Source: Bacillota bacterium (lineage in GTDB: Bacteria > Bacillota_A > Clostridia > Lachnospirales > Lachnospiraceae). Taken from it: DNA of 16,299 bases. Position 1 is the stretch's first letter. Every line of letters starts with the position of its first letter. The notes below the pieces were generated by a model. The model searched no databases. It had not been told where the DNA came from and worked only from the letters and a program-made list of their open reading frames with translations. Where the stretch lies: NCBI GenBank assembly GCA_023443925.1, contig JAEZSL010000208.1, forward strand, positions 1-16,299. Reading direction: 5' to 3'. Both the position numbers and the translations under genes were made by a program. Positions 7,066 to 15,110 of this stretch are shown here, in pieces.

Positions 7066-7097
7066 AAGAGCTGTCAACCTTAATATTGACAGCTCTT
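7066..7097 (-). terminator. Perfect 12-bp hairpin, probable terminator
   Basis: AAGAGCTGTCAA (7066-7077) pairs perfectly with TTGACAGCTCTT (7086-7097) around an 8-nt loop. On the minus strand the stem runs into TGTTTCC, giving a moderate T-rich tail. It lies 25 bases after the stop of the minus-strand relic at 7122. It may also stop plus-strand transcription from the island, though that side has no T-run. Confidence 0.6.
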
Positions 7098-7121
7098 AAT
7101 TATCGGAGAGAGATTCAAACC

Positions 7122-7259
7122 CTAGTGCTGCTTTACGTAGATTTCACTTAATACAGCATCCGCTATTTGTGCTGTTCCTGCGTTGTCTAGGTAAGTGTAG
7201 GAACCCCACTGCGCCTCATTCTTCTGCCTTGCCACAGTGCAAATATCAGGCACTGAATA
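7122..7259 (-). pseudogene. 3' remnant of an unidentified minus-strand gene
   Basis: This 45-codon frame runs from just after a TAA at 7260-7262 to a TAG at 7122. It reads convincingly as a protein C-terminus, with AQWGSYTYLDNAGTAQIADA followed by VLSEIYVKQH. A strong hairpin lies 25 bases further on, as expected after a real gene. There is no start codon or ribosome binding site, and the sequence upstream (7263-7450) breaks into short frames, so only the tail survives. The last part faintly resembles the ends of SGNH/GDSL hydrolases, but this is too short to assign. Confidence 0.4.
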
Positions 7260-7454
7260 TTAAGCGAAACTTATGCAAAGCAGTACTGGAGACCATTTCG
7301 GTCAATGGCTTTTCAAGAGCCGCACCTCAATCTCTAGACAAATCTTCATATATTTCATACCTGTCATTCGATTCATTTTTCTTAATTTGTGAATCCCTGA
7401 AAAATTCACAGAACAGCAGAACGGGCCAATTCCCAATCGTAAACGCAAAGTTTC
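7260..7454. other. Gap after cysN without a supported gene
   Basis: Read on the minus strand this gap follows the cysN stop. A 7-bp TGTGAAT/ATTCACA hairpin (7388-7410) has no T-run, so I see no clear terminator for the sulfate operon. Short frames here look like broken continuations of the relic at 7122-7259. A plus-strand open frame crossing the region has no ribosome binding site. Confidence 0.35.
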
Positions 7455-9158
7455 TTATATAACCCAAAAATTACTGTTAAATACAATGCTGCGGTAGATT
7501 TCGAATACGATCCACTTCCTGGTGAATTCCAATTCATTTTTACCTGAATTACTTTTATATTCCTTTAAAAACTGTACAACTTCCTCTTCCGTTACCGCCT
7601 TTATGGAGAATCCTCTTCCGTTAATAAGGGGGAGGCCGGAATAACGGTAGTTATCTATTGACTGGATGGCTTCAATTCTGGAATCTCTGATTTTAACTAC
7701 TGTCCAGTCATTGAGAGCCAGTATATCAAAACTTTCCGGATAATGATAGCTTTCCCCCTTAACCGGTATCTCATCTCCAACCGTATAAGCTTTACTCTCC
7801 GGCTTTTGTTTATGAATGGTAAGGCTTTCCAGATTGTAGTAAAACTCCTCGAAAATATCACCGCTGGCCTGTATGTCCCCATAAACAAAAGAGGCACTTC
7901 TTTTTGCATTATGATATTCATTATTCAGCTCCTCCACAACACCGCAGGCGGAGGTCATGTTGGTGATCCGGTCTATTAAGATCAGTTCACCCAGGGTCTT
8001 ATGGGTATTAAATTTATCCGCCGCTATTTTCTCAGCCAGCACGATATCGCAAACCGCAATTTCATTCTTCTGTAAACGGCCGGTGGGTTTATGTTCACCG
8101 GAGTTGACATCTATCTTATAACGGATGCCGGTTACCACGCCCGGTATAAGCTTTGTACCGATTTTCACAAAATAGTTCTTATCCGGTGTCAGCTCTTCCT
8201 CATCCATCCAGAGAATCGTTGCCGTAAGTTCCTTGGCAGTGGTAAGTGCCGCATTTTTTGTCAGGACACAGCCCCTTGAGACATCCACTTCTTTATTTAA
8301 CTGAATGGTTACAGGCTGGCCTTTTATGGCGGTTTCCGCTTCCCGATCGGTAATGTAAATGCTCTTTACTACTGCTTTTTCATTGCTGGGCAGTGCAGTC
8401 AGTTCCTCACCTACCGTAATGGAACCGGCCTCAATCTGTCCCTGAAAACCCCGGAAGGTATGATTTGGACGGCACACCCTCTGCACCGGCATATAGAAGC
8501 CCTTTTCTTCATTGGAATTTATGGTATCTATATTTTCCAGATAAGTTAAGAGCGGTTCCTCTTTGTACCAGGTGATATTCTCGGAATTCACGGTAAGGTT
8601 ATCCCCTTCCGTTGCGGAAATAGGAATGATCTTTACATTTTCGAGTGACAGTTCAGCGGTCAGATTCCTGATTTCAACAGCTATTTCCTCAAACCGTTCT
8701 TTACTGTAACCGACTAAATCCATTTTATTCACGGCAAATACAAAATGTCTGATTCCCATTAGAGAACAGATTCTGGCATGCCTTCTGGTCTGAACCAGAA
8801 CCCCCTGCGACCCATCTACCAAAATAATGGCAAGATCTGCAAAGGAAGCCCCTACCGCCATGTTTCTGGTATATTCTTCATGCCCCGGGGTATCCGCTAC
8901 GATAAAACTGCGGTTATTTGTAGTAAAGTAACGGTAAGCCACATCGATGGTAATACCCTGTTCCCGCTCGGCCATAAGGCCGTCTAATAATAAGGAATAA
9001 TCAATGGCACCTTCTCTGCTGCCCACCCTGGAATCCAGTTCCAGCGCCTTTTCCTGATCGGCATATAAGAGCTTGGAGTCGTATAATATATGTCCGATAA
9101 GAGTAGACTTTCCGTCATCCACACTTCCGCAGGTAATAAACTTTAATAAGCCTTTCAT
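7455..9158 (-). CDS. cysN: Sulfate adenylyltransferase, GTPase subunit
   Basis: CysN is the regulatory GTPase of ATP sulfurylase. GTP hydrolysis drives CysD to make adenylyl sulfate (APS) from ATP and sulfate. The 567-residue protein shows the translation-factor GTPase motifs in order: GSVDDGKST at 11-19, GIT at 68-70, DTPGH at 89-93 and NKMD at 144-147. EF-Tu-like beta-barrel domains follow to about residue 420. It is longer than the roughly 475 residues of the E. coli protein by a C-terminal extension of about 130 residues. That extension contains no P-loop, so it is not a fused APS kinase. The ATG at 9158 directly follows the cysD stop (TAAATG), with GGGAGGG upstream inside cysD, implying translational coupling. 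It is the last gene of the operon. The function is secure; the role of the extension is unknown. Confidence 0.95.
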   Translation of the reverse strand: MKGLLKFITCGSVDDGKSTLIGHILYDSKLLYADQEKALELDSRVGSREGAIDYSLLLDGLMAEREQGITIDVAYRYFTTNNRSFIVADTPGHEEYTRNMAVGASFADLAIILVDGSQGVLVQTRRHARICSLMGIRHFVFAVNKMDLVGYSKERFEEIAVEIRNLTAELSLENVKIIPISATEGDNLTVNSENITWYKEEPLLTYLENIDTINSNEEKGFYMPVQRVCRPNHTFRGFQGQIEAGSITVGEELTALPSNEKAVVKSIYITDREAETAIKGQPVTIQLNKEVDVSRGCVLTKNAALTTAKELTATILWMDEEELTPDKNYFVKIGTKLIPGVVTGIRYKIDVNSGEHKPTGRLQKNEIAVCDIVLAEKIAADKFNTHKTLGELILIDRITNMTSACGVVEELNNEYHNAKRSASFVYGDIQASGDIFEEFYYNLESLTIHKQKPESKAYTVGDEIPVKGESYHYPESFDILALNDWTVVKIRDSRIEAIQSIDNYRYSGLPLINGRGFSIKAVTEEEVVQFLKEYKSNSGKNELEFTRKWIVFEIYRSIVFNSNFWVI

Positions 9159-10058
9159 TTAGAAATATCCCTCCCTCTTTCTTCTCTCCATACTGCCGGC
9201 AGCCTCGTTATCGATCACCCTGCTGGTTCTTTCCGAAGAAACGGCACTTAAGGTCTCCTCTATAATTTCCTCCAAGGTAACTGCACCAGATTCGCAGCCT
9301 CCGGTTAACGGATAACAGCCCAGGGTACGGAAACGTACCTTCTTATATTCAATCTGCTCACCAGGTAAGAGCTTTAACCGGTCATCGTCCACCATAATTA
9401 TGTTGCCGTCACGGTAAACCACCGGACGTTCTTTGGCATAATAAAGGGATACGATATCGATGTTCTCACGTTTAATATACTGCCAGATATCCTTTTCCGT
9501 CCAGTTGGAGATAGGGAATACACGCATGCTTTCCCCTTTCTGGATTTTCGTATTGTAAAGCTTCCACATCTCCGGCCGCTGGTTCTTGGGGTCCCAGGCC
9601 TGTGCTTCATTTCGGAAGGAGAAGATTCTCTCCTTTGCCCTGGACTTCTCTTCATCCCGGCGTCCTCCGCCAAAGGCTGCAGTAAAGCCGTATTTTTTTA
9701 ACCCCTCTTTTAAAGCCTGGGTTTTCATAATATCCGTGTAAGCAGAGCCGTGGTCAAAGGGATTGATCCCTTGGTCGATGCCCTCCTGATTGCTGTGTAC
9801 GAGCATTTCGATTCCCAGTTCTTTTGCCTTACGGTCACGAAATTTTGTCATTTCTTTGAATTTCCATGTGGTATCGATATGCATGAAAGGGAACGGGGGC
9901 TTTTCCGGGTAAAATGCTTTCAGGGCAAGATGCAGCATTACCGAGCTGTCCTTCCCAATGGAATATAGCATAACCGGTTTCTCACATTCCGCCGCAACTT
10001 CCCGTATCACATAGATTGCTTCGGCTTCTAATTCATCAAGATGTGTTAATTCACTCAC
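9159..10058 (-). CDS. cysD: Sulfate adenylyltransferase, catalytic subunit
   Basis: CysD forms APS and pyrophosphate from ATP and sulfate, the first step of sulfate activation, together with CysN. The 299-residue length is normal. It belongs to the PP-loop ATP pyrophosphatases, with SIGKDSS at 33-39 binding ATP and the family-typical [20 protein letters not shown] block at 130-149. The start is GTG 10058, seven bases after AAAGGAGG. The gene abuts cysN directly and lies 59 bp after aprB, so it is probably co-transcribed with the sulfate transporter and reductase genes. No key residue appears missing. Confidence 0.96.
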   Translation of the reverse strand: MSELTHLDELEAEAIYVIREVAAECEKPVMLYSIGKDSSVMLHLALKAFYPEKPPFPFMHIDTTWKFKEMTKFRDRKAKELGIEMLVHSNQEGIDQGINPFDHGSAYTDIMKTQALKEGLKKYGFTAAFGGGRRDEEKSRAKERIFSFRNEAQAWDPKNQRPEMWKLYNTKIQKGESMRVFPISNWTEKDIWQYIKRENIDIVSLYYAKERPVVYRDGNIIMVDDDRLKLLPGEQIEYKKVRFRTLGCYPLTGGCESGAVTLEEIIEETLSAVSSERTSRVIDNEAAGSMERRKREGYF

Positions 10059-10117
10059 TGTATATCCTCCTTTTATTCTGCTTATCTATTAAACATTGCT
10101 GTACTGGTGAGCTGACA

Positions 10118-10432
10118 CTAATACTGATTGGAATCTTTGCGGTTGACATCAATTACGAAGAACTCTCCGTTGGTTTTCTCTATCTGCCAATGGACAATAT
10201 CCCCTTCGATGTCTGTAAGCAGCTTACTGCCCATACCTCCGATATCTGCCCCCAGATAGAAGGATATGGCGCCGAACCTGCATTCCTTCAGACACGAAGA
10301 ACATCCCCAGCAATCCTCCCGGTATTTGATAAAAGCCTTATTACTCTCTGTCAGCTTAATCAGGCTGCCTGGACATACCTGAAGGCACTTTCTGCAGCCG
10401 GTACATTTATCACGATTAATGGCTATGCTCAT
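10118..10432 (-). CDS. aprB: Adenylylsulfate reductase beta subunit-like ferredoxin, short form
   Basis: This 104-residue iron-sulfur protein would pass electrons to the AprA flavin for reduction of APS to sulfite and AMP. Eight cysteines form two [4Fe-4S] motifs: Cys10, 13, 16, 20 and Cys41, 44, 47, 51. The stretch after the ferredoxin fold (about 70-97, GDIVHWQIEKTNGEFFVIDV) resembles the beta-sheet segment of AprB. Dissimilatory AprB proteins have about 150 residues and a long C-terminal tail that wraps round AprA; that tail is absent. The ATG at 10432 follows GTAGGAGGTG. It lies between aprA and cysD, with a tandem repeat array just upstream that supplies its ribosome binding site. AprB is strongly supported by context; by itself the sequence could pass for a generic ferredoxin. 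The electron donor is unknown. Confidence 0.85.
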   Translation of the reverse strand: MSIAINRDKCTGCRKCLQVCPGSLIKLTESNKAFIKYREDCWGCSSCLKECRFGAISFYLGADIGGMGSKLLTDIEGDIVHWQIEKTNGEFFVIDVNRKDSNQY

Positions 10433-10443
10433 ACTCTACACCT

Positions 10444-10626
10444 CCTACTGCTAATATTTTTTTTCCGGCAATGAACAAATTTCTCACCCTGTCCTGCTAA
10501 TACTTAGTTTTTAGCAATGAACAAATTTCTCACTCTGTCCTGTTAACACTTCGTTTTTAGCAACGATCAAATTTCTCACCCTGTCCTGAATATTTTGCTT
10601 TTAGCAAAACTCAAAATTCTCATCCC
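10444..10626 (-). repeat. 46-bp tandem repeats copied from the end of aprA
   Basis: Four units lie head to tail: 10582-10626 (45 bp, overlapping the last codons and stop of aprA), 10536-10581 (46 bp), 10490-10535 (46 bp) and a diverged unit at about 10444-10489. On the minus strand each contains TGAGAA, TTTG and a conserved GCTAA or GCC, then AGGACAGG. The aprA stop is thus repeated in non-coding form. The last unit ends in the AGTAGGAGG that serves as the aprB ribosome binding site. One unit (10490-10535) can form a TGCTAA/TTAGCA hairpin. Confidence 0.85.
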
Positions 10627-12310
10627 TTCCCACTAACTCTCTGTAAATAATTTCTATTTTACCGTCTGCCAGCCTGGAATTCACATATTTTAACCATTCA
10701 TCCTTTTTGTCCGGATAATCCAGATTCTCGGCAAAACTATGCCACCTGGTTTCTTTTCTTGCCCGTAAATGTGCAATAACGGACTTAGCCAGTACCAGAC
10801 GTTCCTTCAGTTCACAGACAAACATCAATTCGTGCATATCCGACCCCTGGAGCATTTTACTTAAATTAATGATTTGATCAATCTTCCCGTCAGCAATAAC
10901 AAGCTGCTTTTCATTGAACTGATAGCTGTTCGAAATCCCGCCGGCATAGGTATCCATTACCTTTTGCATGGCTTCTTCCAGCTGTCCGACCGTAAAAACA
11001 GGGGCCTGGTAATTCAGGATATTTTCTAATTCTTCCTGTTTCGCTTTTATCAGTTCTTCCTGTTCTTTCTCCCCGGTTTCATAATTTACATATAAACTGT
11101 CATCTTTCTTTAAATCCTCCAACGCAGTTAAGGCTGCAATCTCACCTTCTACCAATGCTCCCGTCACATATTTCTGAGGACATCCGCCGGCTACGTCACC
11201 GGCTGCGTAAAGGCCTTTAATGGTAGTACGCCTTTTCGTATCCACCCAATAGCCGCTGGCGGTGTGACCGCCTACGATGTACGGCTCCGTACCTTCTATT
11301 TCCACATTCTGCTCGCTGGGATTTTTGCCTGACTCAATCCATTTCAGGGTCTGGCTCGGTGCCATGTTTAGATATGCTTTTTTCAGTTCTTCATCCTGTA
11401 AGGGAGTGATGCCTTCCGTCCGAAGGTAACAGGGCCCCCTGCCTTCCAGGGTTTCCTTTACAGTTCCATATACACGTTCAGAGGTTGTAAGACCGTATTT
11501 GGATTCATAGACCTCTCCTTTGGAATTAACCTGTCTGGCCCCGACTCCCTGTGCGATGGTACCGGTGGGAGCGATGGTATCCTTACATCTTAATGCAATA
11601 AATCTCATCTCAAAGGTGGTCATTTCTGCTCCTGCCAGTATTCCCATGGCATAACCGGCACCGGTATTAAAAGGCGGGTACCACATCTTATGCCTTGAAA
11701 ACCCGGGATTGTTGGGACGGTATAAGCCGGCAGCACCCCCGGTGGCACAGATCACCTTCCCAGCCCTGATTACGTATAAGATTTCATCCTCTATGCCAAA
11801 GGCAAAAGCACCTGTTATACGGTTATCCTTTACAATATAATTGGTGACGTTCACTCTGTTTAAAATATCCACACCGGGCAGACTTTCTACAGCTTCCGCC
11901 AGAATGGGCTTTATATTCTCACCGTTTATTTTAATATTGCGGTTACCCCTGGCTGCATATTCTCCGTTCTCATCCTTTAAAATAACCAGCCCCAGGTCCT
12001 CCAGTTTTTTTGTGACCCGGTTAAGCCCCTGGGACATGGTAAGAAGCAGGTCTTCCCGGACGATATTATCCGCATCTTTTTTGGCATAGTCCACGTAATC
12101 CTCCGGGGTTCTGCCCTTTACAATATAGGCATTGATTGCATTGACACCTGCAGCCAGGCAGCCGCTTCTTTTAATGTTGGCTTTTTCCGCAATAATGACC
12201 GAGGCACCGGAATGTTCCCTTATAGTTAGTGCCGCATAACACCCCGCTGTTCCGCCGCCGATGATCAATATATCCGTACTAAGCTGTTTCACTGCTAATT
12301 GCTTTTTCAT
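10601..12310 (-). CDS. aprA: Adenylylsulfate reductase alpha subunit-like flavoprotein
   Basis: This is the FAD-containing catalytic subunit that would reduce APS to sulfite and AMP. The ATG at 12310 follows GGAGG by five bases and gives 569 residues; the longer frame to 12412 would overlap the end of cysA without a ribosome binding site. The FAD Rossmann motif GGGTAGC is at 18-24. KRSG at 47-50, followed by AGVNAINAY, matches the AprA pattern rather than that of fumarate reductases. RFIALRCKD at 236-244, followed by NSKGE at 262-266, aligns with the substrate-binding region of AprA. GGHT at 347-350 keeps the family active-site histidine (H349), and AAGDVAGG at 369-376 is the second FAD contact. 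A helical C-terminal domain completes it. Sitting between the sulfate transporter and ATP sulfurylase genes argues for an assimilatory job. The final codons lie in a tandemly duplicated sequence. Confidence 0.9.
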   Translation of the reverse strand: MKKQLAVKQLSTDILIIGGGTAGCYAALTIREHSGASVIIAEKANIKRSGCLAAGVNAINAYIVKGRTPEDYVDYAKKDADNIVREDLLLTMSQGLNRVTKKLEDLGLVILKDENGEYAARGNRNIKINGENIKPILAEAVESLPGVDILNRVNVTNYIVKDNRITGAFAFGIEDEILYVIRAGKVICATGGAAGLYRPNNPGFSRHKMWYPPFNTGAGYAMGILAGAEMTTFEMRFIALRCKDTIAPTGTIAQGVGARQVNSKGEVYESKYGLTTSERVYGTVKETLEGRGPCYLRTEGITPLQDEELKKAYLNMAPSQTLKWIESGKNPSEQNVEIEGTEPYIVGGHTASGYWVDTKRRTTIKGLYAAGDVAGGCPQKYVTGALVEGEIAALTALEDLKKDDSLYVNYETGEKEQEELIKAKQEELENILNYQAPVFTVGQLEEAMQKVMDTYAGGISNSYQFNEKQLVIADGKIDQIINLSKMLQGSDMHELMFVCELKERLVLAKSVIAHLRARKETRWHSFAENLDYPDKKDEWLKYVNSRLADGKIEIIYRELVGRDENFEFC

Positions 12311-12344
12311 GTAATCCTCCGTAATAAAAGAACCTTGTTTACTT

Positions 12345-13406
12345 CTAAATATATATAGGGTTTTTATCTTCAATCGCCTTATTTTCCAGCACCAGACTGC
12401 CGTCCTCTCCAAAAGTAAACAGACGGTAGATCAGGACATTTACCTTTTCATCCACCGTTAAAGGATTTTCCTCCAAGGACCTGGTCCCAGTCAATAAGTA
12501 GCTCTTAACCCTGATTTTTATCTCGGAATAGCTGCCCCGAAAGGCAATCTTCTCAACTGTCCCTTCCTCCGCGGAGTTGGGATAGAGAAGGGGTTCGTCT
12601 TTTCTGGTAACTTTTATAAATTCCGGGCGGATAATGGCTGTTGATCCTGTTTTTGCGGCTTCAAATCCAATGAGCCTGCCGTAATCCTCTAACAGGGAGG
12701 ACTGTCCGACGAACTGTGCCACAAAAAGTGTCTTGGGATTACGGTATATCTCTGAGGGAGAACCTTTCTGCTCTATCCTTCCTTTATTGGTAATGATGAT
12801 CTTATCCGCAACTTCAATGGCCTCATCCTGGTCGTGGGTCACAAAAATGCTGGTGATGCCCACCTTGTTAATCGTATCCTTTAACCAGCTTCTAAGCTCC
12901 TGCCTTACCTTGGCATCAATAGCAGCAAAGGGTTCATCCAATAATAATAACTGAGGACTCGGTGCCAGTGCCCTGGCAAATGCCACTCGTTGCTTTTGTC
13001 CGCCGGAGAGCTGATGCGGGTACCGGTTACCTAACCCCTCCAGTCCGATAAGCTGTAAGAGTTCTTCCACCCTTTCCCTGCATTCTTTTTTATTCTTTTT
13101 CTGGATCTCCAGACCGAAAGCGATGTTGTCAAAAACACTCATATACCGGAACAGGGCATAATTTTGAAATACGAAGCCGATGCCTCTTTTACTGGCCGGC
13201 AAATCATTCACACGGCTGCCGTTTATAAAGATATCGCCGGAATCCGGATATTCAAGCCCTGCAAGCATTCTAAGGATTGTGGTTTTTCCGCTTCCGCTGG
13301 GGCCAAGCAGCCCGATCAGCTTCCCCTTCTCAATTCCGAAACTGATGTGGTCGGAGGCTTTAAACTCACCAAAGGATTTGTTTATATCTTTTAATTCTAC
13401 GTGCAT
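12345..13406 (-). CDS. cysA: Sulfate/thiosulfate ABC transporter ATP-binding protein
   Basis: CysA hydrolyses ATP to power sulfate import through CysT and CysW at the inner face of the membrane. The 353 residues from ATG 13406 show Walker A GPSGSGKTT (35-43), Q-loop Q81, signature LSGGQ (133-137), Walker B LLLLDEP (153-159) and H-loop His191. A C-terminal regulatory domain of about 120 residues is typical of the sulfate/molybdate/maltose transporter class. I chose the ATG because the AGGCGGG ribosome binding site is well spaced for it; a GTG three codons earlier (13415) overlaps the end of cysW and is an alternative. Only one base separates it from the cysW stop, so the two are translationally coupled. 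Molybdate is an alternative substrate by sequence, but the operon makes sulfate likely. Confidence 0.93.
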   Translation of the reverse strand: MHVELKDINKSFGEFKASDHISFGIEKGKLIGLLGPSGSGKTTILRMLAGLEYPDSGDIFINGSRVNDLPASKRGIGFVFQNYALFRYMSVFDNIAFGLEIQKKNKKECRERVEELLQLIGLEGLGNRYPHQLSGGQKQRVAFARALAPSPQLLLLDEPFAAIDAKVRQELRSWLKDTINKVGITSIFVTHDQDEAIEVADKIIITNKGRIEQKGSPSEIYRNPKTLFVAQFVGQSSLLEDYGRLIGFEAAKTGSTAIIRPEFIKVTRKDEPLLYPNSAEEGTVEKIAFRGSYSEIKIRVKSYLLTGTRSLEENPLTVDEKVNVLIYRLFTFGEDGSLVLENKAIEDKNPIYI

Positions 13407-13407
13407 G

Positions 13408-14235
13408 TCAGACACCCGCCTTTTTCATTTTATATTCCAGTACATTTCTTACAATCAGAATAATGACCGCCAGGATTACCAGTATGGAGGACACCCCAAA
13501 AGCTGCGGTAAAGTTGAATTCGCTGAAAAAGATTTCTACCTGAAGAGGTAAAGTAATGGTCTTCCCCCTTAAATGTCCGGACAGTACGGATACCGCTCCG
13601 AATTCCCCCATGGCCCTGGCGGTACATAAAACAATGCCGTACAGGAAGGCCCATTTAATCTGGGGAAAAGTAATTTTACGAAAGATCCGAAAAGCTCCCG
13701 CTCCCATAATAGCAGCCGCTTCCTCCTGATCAACCCCCTGGGCGTTAAGAACCGGTATTATTTCCCTTGAGATAAAGGGAAAAGTTACAAACACCGTACC
13801 AAGAATAACACCGGGAACCGCAAATACGATCTTAATATCCAACGCGGTAAGGATACCATGGGTCCAGCCGATGCGTCCGAAGGTAAGGATAAAGATCAGA
13901 CCTGCTATGACCGGGGATATGGCAAAGGGAATGTCAATTAGGGTAGTTAAAAGTTTTTTCTTTTTAAAATGATATTTTGTAACGGTCCAGGCAGCAAACA
14001 GGCCGAATAACGTATTGACCGCAACCGCCGCAGCAGTTGCTTCCAGAGTAAGCAGCAGTGCTTTGACCGTATAGGAGTCAAATACCGCTTTCTTATAGAC
14101 TGCAATACCGCTTCGGAAGGCTTCCGTTATTACTACGATAAGCGGCATGATGAGCATAATAAATAGAAATAAAATACTGACGGTAATCAAGAAAACCGGT
14201 ACCGCTTTCGATACCCTCTGATGTGGTTTTGTCAT
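13408..14235 (-). CDS. cysW: Sulfate ABC transporter permease CysW
   Basis: This is one half of the membrane channel of the sulfate importer. The protein has 275 residues from ATG 14235, which follows GGGGAAG; the longer frame to 14301 would overlap the end of cysT. A basic N-terminus is followed by about six membrane helices. The EAA loop, EEAAAIMGAGAFRIFRKITF at 171-190, is the docking site for CysA. The surrounding sequence, including DIPFAISPVIAGL, is typical of the CysW family. It lies 16 bp after cysT and one base before cysA. Confidence 0.92.
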   Translation of the reverse strand: MTKPHQRVSKAVPVFLITVSILFLFIMLIMPLIVVITEAFRSGIAVYKKAVFDSYTVKALLLTLEATAAAVAVNTLFGLFAAWTVTKYHFKKKKLLTTLIDIPFAISPVIAGLIFILTFGRIGWTHGILTALDIKIVFAVPGVILGTVFVTFPFISREIIPVLNAQGVDQEEAAAIMGAGAFRIFRKITFPQIKWAFLYGIVLCTARAMGEFGAVSVLSGHLRGKTITLPLQVEIFFSEFNFTAAFGVSSILVILAVIILIVRNVLEYKMKKAGV

Positions 14236-14251
14236 GGCATGCTTCCCCTTT

Positions 14252-15088
14252 CTATTCCCTGGTAAATTTATTGGCATATACCTGAACTGAGTTGATCGCA
14301 AACAGAATAATAAAGGAGACTGCCAACATCACCAGCGCAATGGCATTTGCACCGTCATAGTTAAACTGCTCCAGCTTGCTCATGATTAGGAGAGGAGCGA
14401 TTTCTGTCTTAAAGGGAATATTTCCGGCAATAAACACAACACTTCCGTATTCCCCCACGGCTCTCGCAAAGGCGAGTCCGAAGCCTGTCAGCAGAGCCGG
14501 CCGTATTTCCGGGAATACCACCCGGAAAAATATTCTGGACTTACTGGCACCAAGTACTCCGGCGGCCTCCTCATACTGCGGGTCCAGATCCTCTAACACG
14601 GGCTGGATGGTTCTTACCACAAAAGGAATACCGATAAAAACCATGGCAACAATGATCCCGAGTCTCGTATAAGATACCTTGATCCCCCATATTCCAAGTA
14701 ATTTACCAAGCATTCCTTTATCCGAATACAGGGTGGTTAAAGCGATACCCGCAACTGCCGTAGGCAGGGCAAAGGGTAATTCAATCAGACCGTCAACAAA
14801 TCTTTTAAAAGGGAATTCGTACCGTACCAGCACCCAGGCTAAAATAACTCCGAAGACTCCGTTGATGATTGCCGCGGTCAGGGCACATGAAAAACTTACA
14901 AGATATCCGGATAGGATCCGTTTGTCCGTAACCGTAGACCAAAAGGTATGTAATCCCATGGCAGAGGCATTCAGGACCAGTGAAGCCATAGGAATCAGAA
15001 CGATTAAGCTGAGTAAAGTTAAGGTTACTCCCATGGAAATACCAAAGCCCGGTACAACCTGTTTTCTTTTGCGACGTTTCATAGTCAT
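14252..15088 (-). CDS. cysT: Sulfate ABC transporter permease CysT
   Basis: This is the other half of the sulfate channel, also called CysU. It has 278 residues from ATG 15088, five bases after GGAGG; a TTG directly before it at 15091 is an alternative start. After a basic MTMKRRKRKQ it has about six membrane helices. The EAA docking loop for CysA is at 173-193, beginning EEAAGVLGASKSRIFFRVVF. LIELPFALPTAVAGI at 101-115 is typical of this family. It lies 22 bp after the binding-protein gene and 16 bp before cysW. Confidence 0.92.
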   Translation of the reverse strand: MTMKRRKRKQVVPGFGISMGVTLTLLSLIVLIPMASLVLNASAMGLHTFWSTVTDKRILSGYLVSFSCALTAAIINGVFGVILAWVLVRYEFPFKRFVDGLIELPFALPTAVAGIALTTLYSDKGMLGKLLGIWGIKVSYTRLGIIVAMVFIGIPFVVRTIQPVLEDLDPQYEEAAGVLGASKSRIFFRVVFPEIRPALLTGFGLAFARAVGEYGSVVFIAGNIPFKTEIAPLLIMSKLEQFNYDGANAIALVMLAVSFIILFAINSVQVYANKFTRE

Positions 15089-15110
15089 CAATGCCTCCGC
15101 TTATCTTAAT

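Noticed and set aside
7169..7462. 97-codon plus-strand open frame
   Set aside because: No ribosome binding site, overlaps the end of cysN, and is antisense to the more protein-like relic.
7455..7870. CysN extension considered as a fused APS kinase (CysC)
   Set aside because: No second P-loop of the GLSGSGKST type is present, and the motifs of APS kinase are not seen.
10444..10626. Regular repeats of about 46 bp that might be taken for a CRISPR array
   Set aside because: The repeats are directly tandem with no unique spacers, overlap the end of aprA, and there are no cas genes in the window.
10601..12310. AprA-like protein considered as fumarate reductase or L-aspartate oxidase
   Set aside because: The KRSG and RFIALRCKD-type segments and the position between the sulfate transporter and ATP sulfurylase genes fit AprA better.
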